Assembly: GCA_018239715.1 (NCBI GenBank)
Contig: JAFEGW010000004.1
Location: forward strand, 62,001-126,000
Source: Verrucomicrobiota bacterium
GTDB taxonomy: Bacteria; Chlamydiota; Chlamydiia; Chlamydiales; Rhabdochlamydiaceae
Reading direction: 5' to 3'
DNA: 64,000 bases
The translations under genes and the position numbers were made by a program. How positions within the stretch are numbered: the stretch's first letter is position 1; each line of letters starts with the position of its first letter. Positions 52,906-60,393 of the stretch are shown here, in pieces. A model generated the notes under the pieces. It worked only from the letters and a program-made list of their open reading frames with translations, searched no databases and was not told the DNA's origin.

Positions 52906-53634
52906 ATGAAAATTGCCCTCATCAAAAAATGGATTCATAATCTTTGTTGTTTACTATATTTTTCATTGACGCCTCTTTGTAACGCTGAGATAACCGCATC
53001 AAACAATCAATCTCAAAATCAAGCATTTTTAGAATTGCAACAACAGTTTAATTTGCACCATGAACGCCCTTCAGACATTAATGAACATTTGCCTACCCTC
53101 AGAAGATTAGCTAAAGAATGCTCTTCTGTTGTTGAATTAGGAGTTAGAAATATCGTATCTACATGGGGATTACTTATAGGATTAGCAGAGAATCAATACC
53201 CTAACCGCACATATATCGGAGTTGACCTAGGTTTACCTACTCCTGAAATATTTAGCTTGGTTAAAAGACTTGCAACTACGAACCGAATCTCTTATCAACA
53301 TATTCAAGCGAATGATATGTATATTGATATTAAGGAGACAGATTTGTTGTTCATCGATACGCTACATATTTATGCCCATCTCACGTACGAACTAGAAAAA
53401 TTCTCTCCGAAGATTAGAAAATATATAGCCATTCATGATACCAGTGATACCTTCGAATATCGCGATTGCACTAGCTATCAGGGAGATTACTCGGAATATC
53501 CTTTCTATTTAAATCGAGAAAAAGCTGGCCTATGGACAGCCGTTGTAGATTTTTTAGCTCGACACCCTGAATGGACCTTATACGAAAGACATACGAATAA
53601 TAATGGACTTACAGTACTGAAACGTAAAATCTAA
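52906..53634 (+). CDS. Exported class I methyltransferase-like protein
   Basis: The protein has 242 residues with a signal-like N-terminus (residues 8-27, IHNLCCLLYFSLTPLCNA). The rest resembles the Methyltransf_24/CmcI-type fold: motif I SSVVELGV (73-80), GVDLG (105 on), LLFIDTLHIY with Asp151 and His154, and IAIHDTS (His177, Asp178), probably a metal site. Such proteins methylate sugars or small molecules with SAM. SAM is absent from the periplasm, so an exported enzyme would need to work elsewhere, such as in the host. AT-rich like the GT90 gene. The catalytic call is by motif only. Confidence 0.75.
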   Translation: MKIALIKKWIHNLCCLLYFSLTPLCNAEITASNNQSQNQAFLELQQQFNLHHERPSDINEHLPTLRRLAKECSSVVELGVRNIVSTWGLLIGLAENQYPNRTYIGVDLGLPTPEIFSLVKRLATTNRISYQHIQANDMYIDIKETDLLFIDTLHIYAHLTYELEKFSPKIRKYIAIHDTSDTFEYRDCTSYQGDYSEYPFYLNREKAGLWTAVVDFLARHPEWTLYERHTNNNGLTVLKRKI

Positions 53635-53680
53635 TAGAAAAGGCTATGATTTTTTAGCTAGAAAATGTACAAGTAATCAT

Positions 53681-54946
53681 TCAAGAAGAAATACGCTTGT
53701 ATTTTTCGACCAGCTCTTCGGAAACCGTTGTCAAGTCTAACTCAGTCACCTGATCTACGGTGCCAAGAACGACTTTCTTGGGTTTGATGAGAGAGCGGTA
53801 CAGAGCTTTGAGATTCTCGTATTGGTACTGCTCAGCCCATTTTCGCGCAGAGGGAGCTTTTTGCAGATAGGACTCGTAATTATTATGCATGTCGTGGAGA
53901 GCCTCGACGACAGAGTCCATCGTGCAATTGAAGGCATAGCCATAGGCATTGCCCCAAGGACAGATGGAAAGCTCTTGGAAAGGAGAATGCACCGTTCTGA
54001 CAAGCCCGCTGTCGCAGATGGTCCTTTGAGCGGTATTATCGGTAGCAATGACGGGGATCCCGAGGGCCATCGCTTCACGAGGCTGGATAGAAAAACCTTC
54101 CGACTTGGAAATGCTGACCAGGCAATCGATCTCTTGAAAGAGCTTTAAATACTCTGCCCGGCTGAGAGAGAACTGCGTGAATTCCACGTTGGTGAGTCCT
54201 TGCTGGACAATTTCCCTTGTGATCGCATTGCAGACTTCACGCTCTCCGCCGCGGCAATTGATCCTGAGACGGACATTAGGATCATTACCAAAAGCTTTAG
54301 CAAAAGCTCTGACGAGCAGGAGTTGATTTTTGCGGTCGCTCCCGGCGCCCAGGTTGCCAAAAACCATAGGAGAATGCCGCTGTTGCTTCAGAGGCTGCTC
54401 CAATAAGGGTTTAAGATTGAGGCCGAGGGGAACGATAAAAATGGGGATTTTGACTCCACTATTTTTATAGACATCTCGGAGAAAGTGATCGGGGACGGCG
54501 ACGGCATCGAAATGGTTGTTTAAAATCACGACCCACTCGTTAGGAATTTTAGTCGCTTCGAACATTGAATAGGCGATTTTAATGGAGTCCTTTGAATCTC
54601 TACTCGCCATCTTTCGGTATTTTTCTTCCTGGGGCCACCATAAAAGGTCTTCAAAGATGACGACTTTGCCGAGCTGTTTTTTCTTTCTGGCGACGACTCT
54701 TTGCAAGGCAGGAGTGACATCCGCTAAGCGATGGGCTCGAGTGGGAAGAAAACTGACATTCAACTCGTCTTGGAATGCTTCGATCAGTTCGATCGATTGC
54801 CGTCCGAGTCCATCTGCCATATCCACAAAACCGCACACCGTCAGGTCAGGCTGCTGCCAAAATCTCAAATAAACGGGGTAAAAGACGGCGCAAAGAGCGG
54901 CGCAAGTAAAAACCCAACTTTTTTTGGAAGCTAAAAACTTTTTCAT
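53681..54946 (-). CDS. Membrane-anchored GT4 (group 1) glycosyltransferase
   Basis: This 421-residue protein has one N-terminal hydrophobic helix (about 11-29, VFTCAALCAVFYPVYLRF). A GT-B fold follows, with the donor-site pattern SISKSEGFSIQPREAMALG, where two Glu bracket the nucleotide-sugar pocket as in GT4 enzymes, and FGNLGAGSDRKNQLLLVRAF. It overlaps the upstream beta-propeller-like gene by four bases (ATGA), forming a two-gene operon. The helix may be a signal anchor; which side carries the enzyme is not settled, but Lys-rich residues before it (MKKFLASKKS) favour export of the C-terminus. Confidence 0.83.
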   Translation of the reverse strand: MKKFLASKKSWVFTCAALCAVFYPVYLRFWQQPDLTVCGFVDMADGLGRQSIELIEAFQDELNVSFLPTRAHRLADVTPALQRVVARKKKQLGKVVIFEDLLWWPQEEKYRKMASRDSKDSIKIAYSMFEATKIPNEWVVILNNHFDAVAVPDHFLRDVYKNSGVKIPIFIVPLGLNLKPLLEQPLKQQRHSPMVFGNLGAGSDRKNQLLLVRAFAKAFGNDPNVRLRINCRGGEREVCNAITREIVQQGLTNVEFTQFSLSRAEYLKLFQEIDCLVSISKSEGFSIQPREAMALGIPVIATDNTAQRTICDSGLVRTVHSPFQELSICPWGNAYGYAFNCTMDSVVEALHDMHNNYESYLQKAPSARKWAEQYQYENLKALYRSLIKPKKVVLGTVDQVTELDLTTVSEELVEKYKRISS

Positions 54947-56124
54947 GACTTGATCTTCTTCAGACTCTTCAGCAGGACTTCTTTATCGAGCGTAATGATC
55001 TTGACCGCGCAATCATTTTCACCACAAGCGACATAAAGAACATCTTTACCGTTCTTCTTGCCTGCAACAAAACCGCCAGGGAAGATTGCGTTCAGATTAA
55101 CAGGAGCTGAGTTTTGAGGAGGGGTCTCATAGATCCCCTGAAATAAAATGGGGAAATGGGAGACTCCCGTGACCCTAAACGGAGGATGAGCTTCAAAAGT
55201 GTAAGCTCCCATCACATACCAAGGCTTGTCGTGGCTGTCTTTAAACCGGCTGTGGAAAAAGGCAAGATATTGGCCGTCTACTAGCCTAGCTGGAGTGCCT
55301 CCAGAAGGGTAGCCCCATATTTTAGGCCAAGGGAAACTCTGCAAACGAGGGCCTTTGGCAAAAATCATACGGACCATAGAATTAGTCTTAGGATCAGGAA
55401 GTTTATATAATTTGCGGGGATTCAGCTCGTATTCTACATAGATTTCTTCCGTTCCTTTCGGAGTGCGGTAGTTGAAAGGAGCCCAGTTCTTTTCGATATG
55501 CTGAATTTGCAAGTCCAATTCTGTCACATATTTAGTTTCAAGGCTTTTGGGATCCAAACAGGCCATCTTGATGACGCGGTCTCTCTCGCTTGGGGAAAGA
55601 ATATCATTATAGGACACATAGAGCAGATTATTAGAAGCTATTACCCGGGGGTCTTCAGAAAATTTGCTTCCTGTCTCAATTGTAACAAAATCTTGCTCAA
55701 TGGGATTCAAATCATGATCGAGTTCAGCGCACCCAATATAGGAATGAAAAGGAACGTTAGGGGTAGATACTAAAACATCGTACCTAAAAAAGAGCCGATA
55801 TCCATCTCCGTGTTCGATCAAGGAAGGATTATAAGGAGCCGTGGCATCGGGGATAGAAATTTTTTTGACATCCAGGACTAAACCTGTTTTTTCACCTAAA
55901 GGAATATTTTGCAGGGCAGCTGGAAACGCACTTCCCGAACTTTTGGAAGAAGATGTCGGACTCCCTTTAATATTTTTGGCTAGCATGGAAATTTTATGGG
56001 CGTTCCGGCGAAAGGAATGTAATTCTTTATTGAATTTCCAATAACCGCCCACTGCTAAGCAGATAACACTAATAATCGATATACGAGAGAAATTGTTAAG
56101 AACAAAAGGAATAATTCTTTTCAT
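54943..56124 (-). CDS. Anchored beta-propeller protein, GH130/GH43-like
   Basis: This is a 393-residue protein. An N-terminal hydrophobic helix (about 13-28) is followed by a helical segment, then about 310 residues of beta-rich sequence with the look of a five-bladed propeller: YNPSLIEHGDGYRLFFRYD, then FSEDPRVIASNNLLYVSYND. These repeats resemble mannoside phosphorylases (GH130) and related hydrolases. I cannot identify catalytic acids with certainty. It is the first gene of an operon with the GT4 enzyme, so it likely binds or processes the glycan involved. No ribosome site precedes the ATG. Confidence 0.68.
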   Translation of the reverse strand: MKRIIPFVLNNFSRISIISVICLAVGGYWKFNKELHSFRRNAHKISMLAKNIKGSPTSSSKSSGSAFPAALQNIPLGEKTGLVLDVKKISIPDATAPYNPSLIEHGDGYRLFFRYDVLVSTPNVPFHSYIGCAELDHDLNPIEQDFVTIETGSKFSEDPRVIASNNLLYVSYNDILSPSERDRVIKMACLDPKSLETKYVTELDLQIQHIEKNWAPFNYRTPKGTEEIYVEYELNPRKLYKLPDPKTNSMVRMIFAKGPRLQSFPWPKIWGYPSGGTPARLVDGQYLAFFHSRFKDSHDKPWYVMGAYTFEAHPPFRVTGVSHFPILFQGIYETPPQNSAPVNLNAIFPGGFVAGKKNGKDVLYVACGENDCAVKIITLDKEVLLKSLKKIKS

Positions 56125-56274
56125 AATAGTTTAGAGGAAAGATATTAGCAATTCTGTGTTTTTCAGGAAATAAAAAATCTTATGACTTTTGTGAATAACG
56201 GTCTTCATGATTTTTCATAGAGAAAATTTAAGGGATTTATGATTGTTTTTAGGGAAGAATTGCCTTGGTAAAGA

Positions 56275-56303
56275 TTGACCTCTATTTCGGGTTTCCGCAT
56301 AAT
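56275..56303 (+). promoter_or_regulatory. Promoter of tRNA-Cys and rsmI
   Basis: TTGACC (56275-56280), a 17-bp spacer and CATAAT (56298-56303) precede the tRNA 5' end by 10 nt. With no promoter-like sequence possible in the 2 bp between tRNA and rsmI, both should come from this site. Confidence 0.7.
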
Positions 56304-56313
56304 GTTTTAGTTC

Positions 56314-56385
56314 GGTGGCATAGCCAAGCGGTAAGGCAGAAGCCTGCAAAGCTTCCATTCCTCGGTTCGATTCCGAGTGCCACCT
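56314..56385 (+). tRNA. tRNA-Cys (anticodon GCA)
   Basis: A complete cloverleaf is visible: acceptor GGTGGCA pairs with TGCCACC, the anticodon arm GAAGC-CTGCAAA-GCTTC holds GCA, and the T arm is CTCGG-TTCGATT-CCGAG. The discriminator base is U, as expected for tRNA-Cys. No CCA is encoded. It serves the CysRS encoded at 25588. Confidence 0.96.
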
Positions 56386-56387
56386 TT

Positions 56388-57188
56388 ATGCTTTATCTAG
56401 TAGCAACTCCCCTTGGTAATCTCAAAGATATCACCTTACGGGCCCTCGAGGTCTTGAAGGTGTGCGATTATATTTTATGCGAAGACACACGCCATAGCAA
56501 AATCCTGCTCGATGAATATGGAATTACAAAACCTTTAAAGAGCTTCCATCAGTTCAATGAAAAGGAGATGGAAGAAAAGGTGATTGCCGATCTGAAGCAA
56601 GGAAAAGATATCGCAATGATCAGCGATGCCGGGACGCCGGGGATTTGCGATCCCGGCGAAGCCTTGGTTCAAAGATGTTATGCCGAAAATCTTTCATTGA
56701 CAGGGATTCCGGGACCTTCGGCCTGGGTGCTGGCCCTTGCTCTATGCCCTTTTTCTAAAGAATATGTTCAATTTGTGGGATTTTTGCCGAAAAAAGAAGA
56801 GCAAAGGAAACGTCTGCTCGCTGCCAGTTTGACATCCAAGGCCACGACGATTTTCTACGAGTCTCCTCACCGGCTCGTCGAAACACTGCAAGCCCTGCCA
56901 CCGACTCGCAAGACATGCGTCATGCGGGAACTGACAAAAAAGTTCGAAGAGCATAAGCTAGGTGCAGCGTCGGAACTTGCCCATTATTACCAGCAAAATC
57001 CTCCGAAAGGAGAAATCGTTGTGATTGTCGAGCCTAAGGCCCAGGATTACTCGGAGCTATCTCCCCAAGAACATGTACAGTTTCTGGAAAAGGAGTACCA
57101 CATCTCCACTACCGATGCGATCAAAATCGCCGCTGAACTTCGCGGCATCCCCAAAAGAGATATCTACAATACCATCCACAAAAAATAG
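56388..57188 (+). CDS. rsmI: 16S rRNA 2'-O-methyltransferase RsmI
   Basis: The product is about 266 residues: MLYLVATPLGNLKDITLRAL, CEDTRHSKILLDEYG, then MISDAGTPGICDPG and GIPGPSAWVLALALC, the classic RsmI/tetrapyrrole-methylase pattern. It methylates the ribose of C1402 in 16S rRNA. The ATG is 3 nt beyond the last base of tRNA-Cys, so processing by tRNase Z would leave a two-base leader and no ribosome site. The longer open frame from 56265 is rejected because it passes through the tRNA. Confidence 0.95.
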   Translation: MLYLVATPLGNLKDITLRALEVLKVCDYILCEDTRHSKILLDEYGITKPLKSFHQFNEKEMEEKVIADLKQGKDIAMISDAGTPGICDPGEALVQRCYAENLSLTGIPGPSAWVLALALCPFSKEYVQFVGFLPKKEEQRKRLLAASLTSKATTIFYESPHRLVETLQALPPTRKTCVMRELTKKFEEHKLGAASELAHYYQQNPPKGEIVVIVEPKAQDYSELSPQEHVQFLEKEYHISTTDAIKIAAELRGIPKRDIYNTIHKK

Positions 57189-57193
57189 TCTGC

Positions 57194-57221
57194 TTGAGAT
57201 ATTGCCGTTTTCGGTTATATT
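57194..57221 (+). promoter_or_regulatory. coaX promoter with short leader
   Basis: TTGAGA (57194-57199), a 16-bp spacer and TATATT (57216-57221), followed after 13 nt by the coaX ATG. The same 13-nt distance is seen for the DMT transporter gene. The 13 bases contain no ribosome-binding sequence. Confidence 0.5.
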
Positions 57222-57234
57222 GAACTAAATTTTT

Positions 57235-57957
57235 ATGCAGCTTGTTGTCGATTGCGGATCTCAAGAGATAAAAGCAGGTCTTTTCGCAGAAGATCGGCTT
57301 GTCCATTCTTTGAATGGAAAACGTCCTGAGCAATTATTAGAATTGCTGAAGGATAAAAAAATAGAGAGAGGCTTGATCGCTTCAAGCGATTCTACAAGTC
57401 AGGAAATGGCAGCTCTCCTGTCCACACAAGGATTTCCTTGTCGAATTTTAGAAGCCAAGGATTTTGGGAAATTAGCCACAAGCGAAACCCTCCCCTTGCT
57501 GCAGCCCGCTAGAATTGCCAATATCTACGGAGCCTTATCCCATTTTCCTTCCAATGACTGCGTGATTGTCGATCTCGGAACTTCGATCCGTTTCGACTAT
57601 GTGACAAAACAAGGCGTTTACCAAGGCGGGGCAGTTTTTCCTCATTTTGAAGCAATTTTTCGTGAATTAGAGAAGACGGATTTTCCCGGTTTTGGAGAGT
57701 CTATAGATTCGCTGGGCAAAGACAAACTCTCTCAGGCGAAAAGCGGCTGCTATTTTGGAATTTTAGGGGCGATTGAACGGATTGTGGCCGAACTCAGGCT
57801 TTCTTCGGACGCTCCCAGCAATGTCATGTCGATTGCCACGGGAGGGGCGACCCGTTTTCCCGCGATCCAAAAAGACTTGCAGGATTTTATTGATATTGTC
57901 GATCCGCAGTTGACATTGATAGGATTAAATCAGATTTTAAAAGAGGTTAACAAATGA
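57235..57957 (+). CDS. coaX: Type III pantothenate kinase-like protein with altered active site
   Basis: This 240-residue protein has the ASKHA layout of CoaX: LVVDCGSQEIKAGLF at the N-terminus (normally DxGNT), IVDLGTSIRFDYV (113-123), and GGAVFPHFEAIF. In active enzymes a GxDR motif supplies the catalytic Asp; the aligned stretch here reads QPARIANIYGAL, with Ala92-Arg93 in place of Asp-Arg. Thr is also replaced by Arg in the GTxxTxD loop. It may be a weak, altered or non-catalytic relative. Its stop overlaps the groEL start (ATGA), which suggests joint expression. Confidence 0.8.
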   Translation: MQLVVDCGSQEIKAGLFAEDRLVHSLNGKRPEQLLELLKDKKIERGLIASSDSTSQEMAALLSTQGFPCRILEAKDFGKLATSETLPLLQPARIANIYGALSHFPSNDCVIVDLGTSIRFDYVTKQGVYQGGAVFPHFEAIFRELEKTDFPGFGESIDSLGKDKLSQAKSGCYFGILGAIERIVAELRLSSDAPSNVMSIATGGATRFPAIQKDLQDFIDIVDPQLTLIGLNQILKEVNK

Positions 57958-59564
57958 CAACAGCAAAAGAACTCATTTTCGAAGAAGAGGCCCGTGAAAA
58001 ACTCCGCGCAGGCATTGAAAAGCTCGCCGATGCCGTGAGCGTCACCTTGGGTCCTAAAGGCCGCAACATTGGGCTTCAAGCCAGCTGGGGAGCTCCCACG
58101 ATTACGAATGACGGCCATAGCATCGCCAAAGATATTGAGTTTAAAGATCAATACCTGAACATGGGCGCTGCTATCGCCAAAGAAGCCGCCGCCAAGATGA
58201 AGGAAAAATGCGGAGACGGCACCACGACGACGATCTTGCTCTTGCGAGCCCTCGTCGAGAATGGAGCTAAAAATATCGCCGCTGGTGCCAGCCCCATTGG
58301 TCTGAAAAGAGGCATGGACAAAGCCCTAGAAGCCCTGATGAAAGAATTGGACAGCCTTTCGATCCCCGTCAAAAATGATCAAGAGATCAAAAATATTGCC
58401 GTTGTCTCGGCTTCTAGCGATGAAGAGATCGGCAGCTTCATTGCAGAGGCGATTCAAAAAGCCGGCAAAGGCGGCGTGATCACCATTGAAGAAGGAAAGA
58501 ATACAGAGACAGCCATTGAAATCGTTGAAGGGATGCAATTTGACCGCGGGTATACGAGCGCATACTTCTGTACCAATGTTGAAAATCTCTCGGTAGAGAT
58601 GCAGCATGTCAAAATTTTGATCACCGACAAAAAAATCACTTCTGTCCAAGAAATCTTGCCTCTTTTGCAGAGCATTGCCTCGACAGGTCAGGAGCTGCTG
58701 ATCATCGCCGATGACATCGAAGCCGATGCCCTCTCGACGCTGGTCTTGAACAAAATCCGCGGAACTCTGAAAGTTTGCGGTGTAAAAGCTCCTGGTTTTG
58801 GCGACAGACGCAAAGCCCTGCTCGAAGATATTGCGATTTTGACCGGAGCGACAGTTGTTTCTGAAGATACCGGCATGGTCTTAAAAGAGGCTTCAGTGGA
58901 AGTGTTAGGAGAAGCTGAAAAAATCACGATCACCAAAGAAAAAACAACCTTGGTCGGAGGTTCCGGAGATTCTAAAGCCATCAAAGCCCGCATCAAGCAG
59001 CTGGAAGCGGAGAGCAAAAAAGCCGAAAATTCTTACGACAAAGAAAAAATCGAAGAAAGAAAAGCCAAACTTGCCGGAGGCGTGGCTGTGATCCGTGTCG
59101 GAGCGCCCACCGAGCCTGAAATGCGTCAAAAAAAACAGGTTTTCGAAGACAGCTTGAACTCCACTCGCGCAGCCCTAGAAGAAGGGATCGTGCCGGGCGC
59201 CGGCATTGCCTTGCTCCGCGCCTCTAAAGCCGCTGCGCAAAAATTGAAATTACAAGGCGATGAGCTCACGGGCTTGCAAATCGTTTTAAAAGCCTGCGAA
59301 GCTCCTTTCAGACAAATCGCCGCGAATACCGGGGTCGATGGGTCTCTTCTCTTGGACGAGATCCTGGCCGGCGATGTGAATATCGGTTTTAACGCCCAGA
59401 CGGAAAAAGTCGAAGATCTTTGGGCCGCAGGCGTTGTCGACCCTTGCAAAGTGGAAAAAAATGCGCTACAGTTAGCCATCTCTTCCGCGGGCATTATCCT
59501 GCTGTCGGAAGTTTTGATTGGAAATGCACCCGATGACGTTGAAAATCCCAAGTCGAAAAGTTAA
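57954..59564 (+). CDS. groEL: Divergent GroEL (Hsp60) paralogue, GroEL3-like
   Basis: This 536-residue chaperonin has the ATP-site TLGPKGRNIGLQ (31-42), CGDGTTTT (Asp88) and the conserved EEGIVPGAGIALLRA and FEDSLNSTRAAL. The Gly/Met-rich tail of true GroEL is missing; it ends in NPKSKS. No groES adjoins. Chlamydiae carry extra hsp60 genes, and in C. trachomatis the third copy (CT755) lies beside murF; here about 7 kb of other genes separate the two. Extra copies may not refold general substrates. AGAGG within coaX serves as ribosome site. Confidence 0.93.
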   Translation: MTTAKELIFEEEAREKLRAGIEKLADAVSVTLGPKGRNIGLQASWGAPTITNDGHSIAKDIEFKDQYLNMGAAIAKEAAAKMKEKCGDGTTTTILLLRALVENGAKNIAAGASPIGLKRGMDKALEALMKELDSLSIPVKNDQEIKNIAVVSASSDEEIGSFIAEAIQKAGKGGVITIEEGKNTETAIEIVEGMQFDRGYTSAYFCTNVENLSVEMQHVKILITDKKITSVQEILPLLQSIASTGQELLIIADDIEADALSTLVLNKIRGTLKVCGVKAPGFGDRRKALLEDIAILTGATVVSEDTGMVLKEASVEVLGEAEKITITKEKTTLVGGSGDSKAIKARIKQLEAESKKAENSYDKEKIEERKAKLAGGVAVIRVGAPTEPEMRQKKQVFEDSLNSTRAALEEGIVPGAGIALLRASKAAAQKLKLQGDELTGLQIVLKACEAPFRQIAANTGVDGSLLLDEILAGDVNIGFNAQTEKVEDLWAAGVVDPCKVEKNALQLAISSAGIILLSEVLIGNAPDDVENPKSKS

Positions 59565-60393
59565 AGTTCTTCCTTGCCGTGGAATTGGAGACGCTCTCCT
59601 CATGCTCATTGCAGCAGAGCGTCTTCATCAAAGCGGCTATGAAGTCGTGACCGTCCACCCCAAGCTGCCGGAGCTGCAAAGCTGGTTTCCGCATTTAAAA
59701 TTTGCTTCCGACGGGTCTTTGGAGGAAGATGAGTGGGCCGTTGTTGAAAATGACAACTCCGAGCGGGTGAAGAGCCTCAAAAAAGACTATCGCGACCGGG
59801 TTTCAATTTTCTATCCTACCTATCTTGCCAGCAAACATGGGCCGTTATCTCCTCTGGACCGGGTTTTTGATGCTAAAAAACCGATGGCTGAAAATATCGC
59901 TGCTGCCATAGCCTCTCTCTTAGATGCCGAAATGTCGAAAGAAAATGGCATTACTCCTCTGCCCCACTTAATCCATCGGCTCCACCGGCAGCGAGTCCTG
60001 CTCCATCACACCAGTAGTTTAGAAGAAAAAAATTGGCTGAAGGATAAATTTCAAGAAGTTGCACACGGACTCAAGCGGCGCGGCTATGAACCGGTTTTTG
60101 TTCCCGAATTTTCCTCTCTAGACGATCTGGCCGCTTATGTTTATCAATCGGGCTACGTGATTGGAAACGATTCCTTGGTCGGCCATTTGGCTTCGAACCT
60201 GCAAATCCCCAATCTCATTATAGCCGACAAACAAGAGCGCATGAACTTGTGGCGGCCCGGATGGCTGGAGGGCTCTGTTGTGACACTGGCCCCTTGGATT
60301 CCTGCATGGAAGTTTTTCGAAAAGAATTGGAAATACTTTATCTCAAGCGGGCGGGTTTTGCGTTCCTTCGACGACCTTTCCAGGCTCTTTTAA
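59533..60393 (+). CDS. GT9 (heptosyltransferase-like) glycosyltransferase
   Basis: The product is about 286 residues. It begins with the GT9-type RGIGDALLMLIAAERLHQSGYEV and later has QSGYVIGNDSLVGHLASNLQIPN, the nucleotide-sugar site seen in heptosyltransferases and ADP-heptose-type enzymes. It could add a sugar to lipooligosaccharide. Start choice between ATG 59524 and 59533 is open; both lie inside groEL, giving translational coupling. Its 3' end overlaps the convergent sulP by 51 bases. Confidence 0.8.
   Translation: MTLKIPSRKVKVLPCRGIGDALLMLIAAERLHQSGYEVVTVHPKLPELQSWFPHLKFASDGSLEEDEWAVVENDNSERVKSLKKDYRDRVSIFYPTYLASKHGPLSPLDRVFDAKKPMAENIAAAIASLLDAEMSKENGITPLPHLIHRLHRQRVLLHHTSSLEEKNWLKDKFQEVAHGLKRRGYEPVFVPEFSSLDDLAAYVYQSGYVIGNDSLVGHLASNLQIPNLIIADKQERMNLWRPGWLEGSVVTLAPWIPAWKFFEKNWKYFISSGRVLRSFDDLSRLF

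Noticed and set aside
56265-56387. N-terminal extension of RsmI
   Set aside because: It would be translated through the complete tRNA-Cys; the canonical MLYLVATPLGN start at 56388 fits the family.
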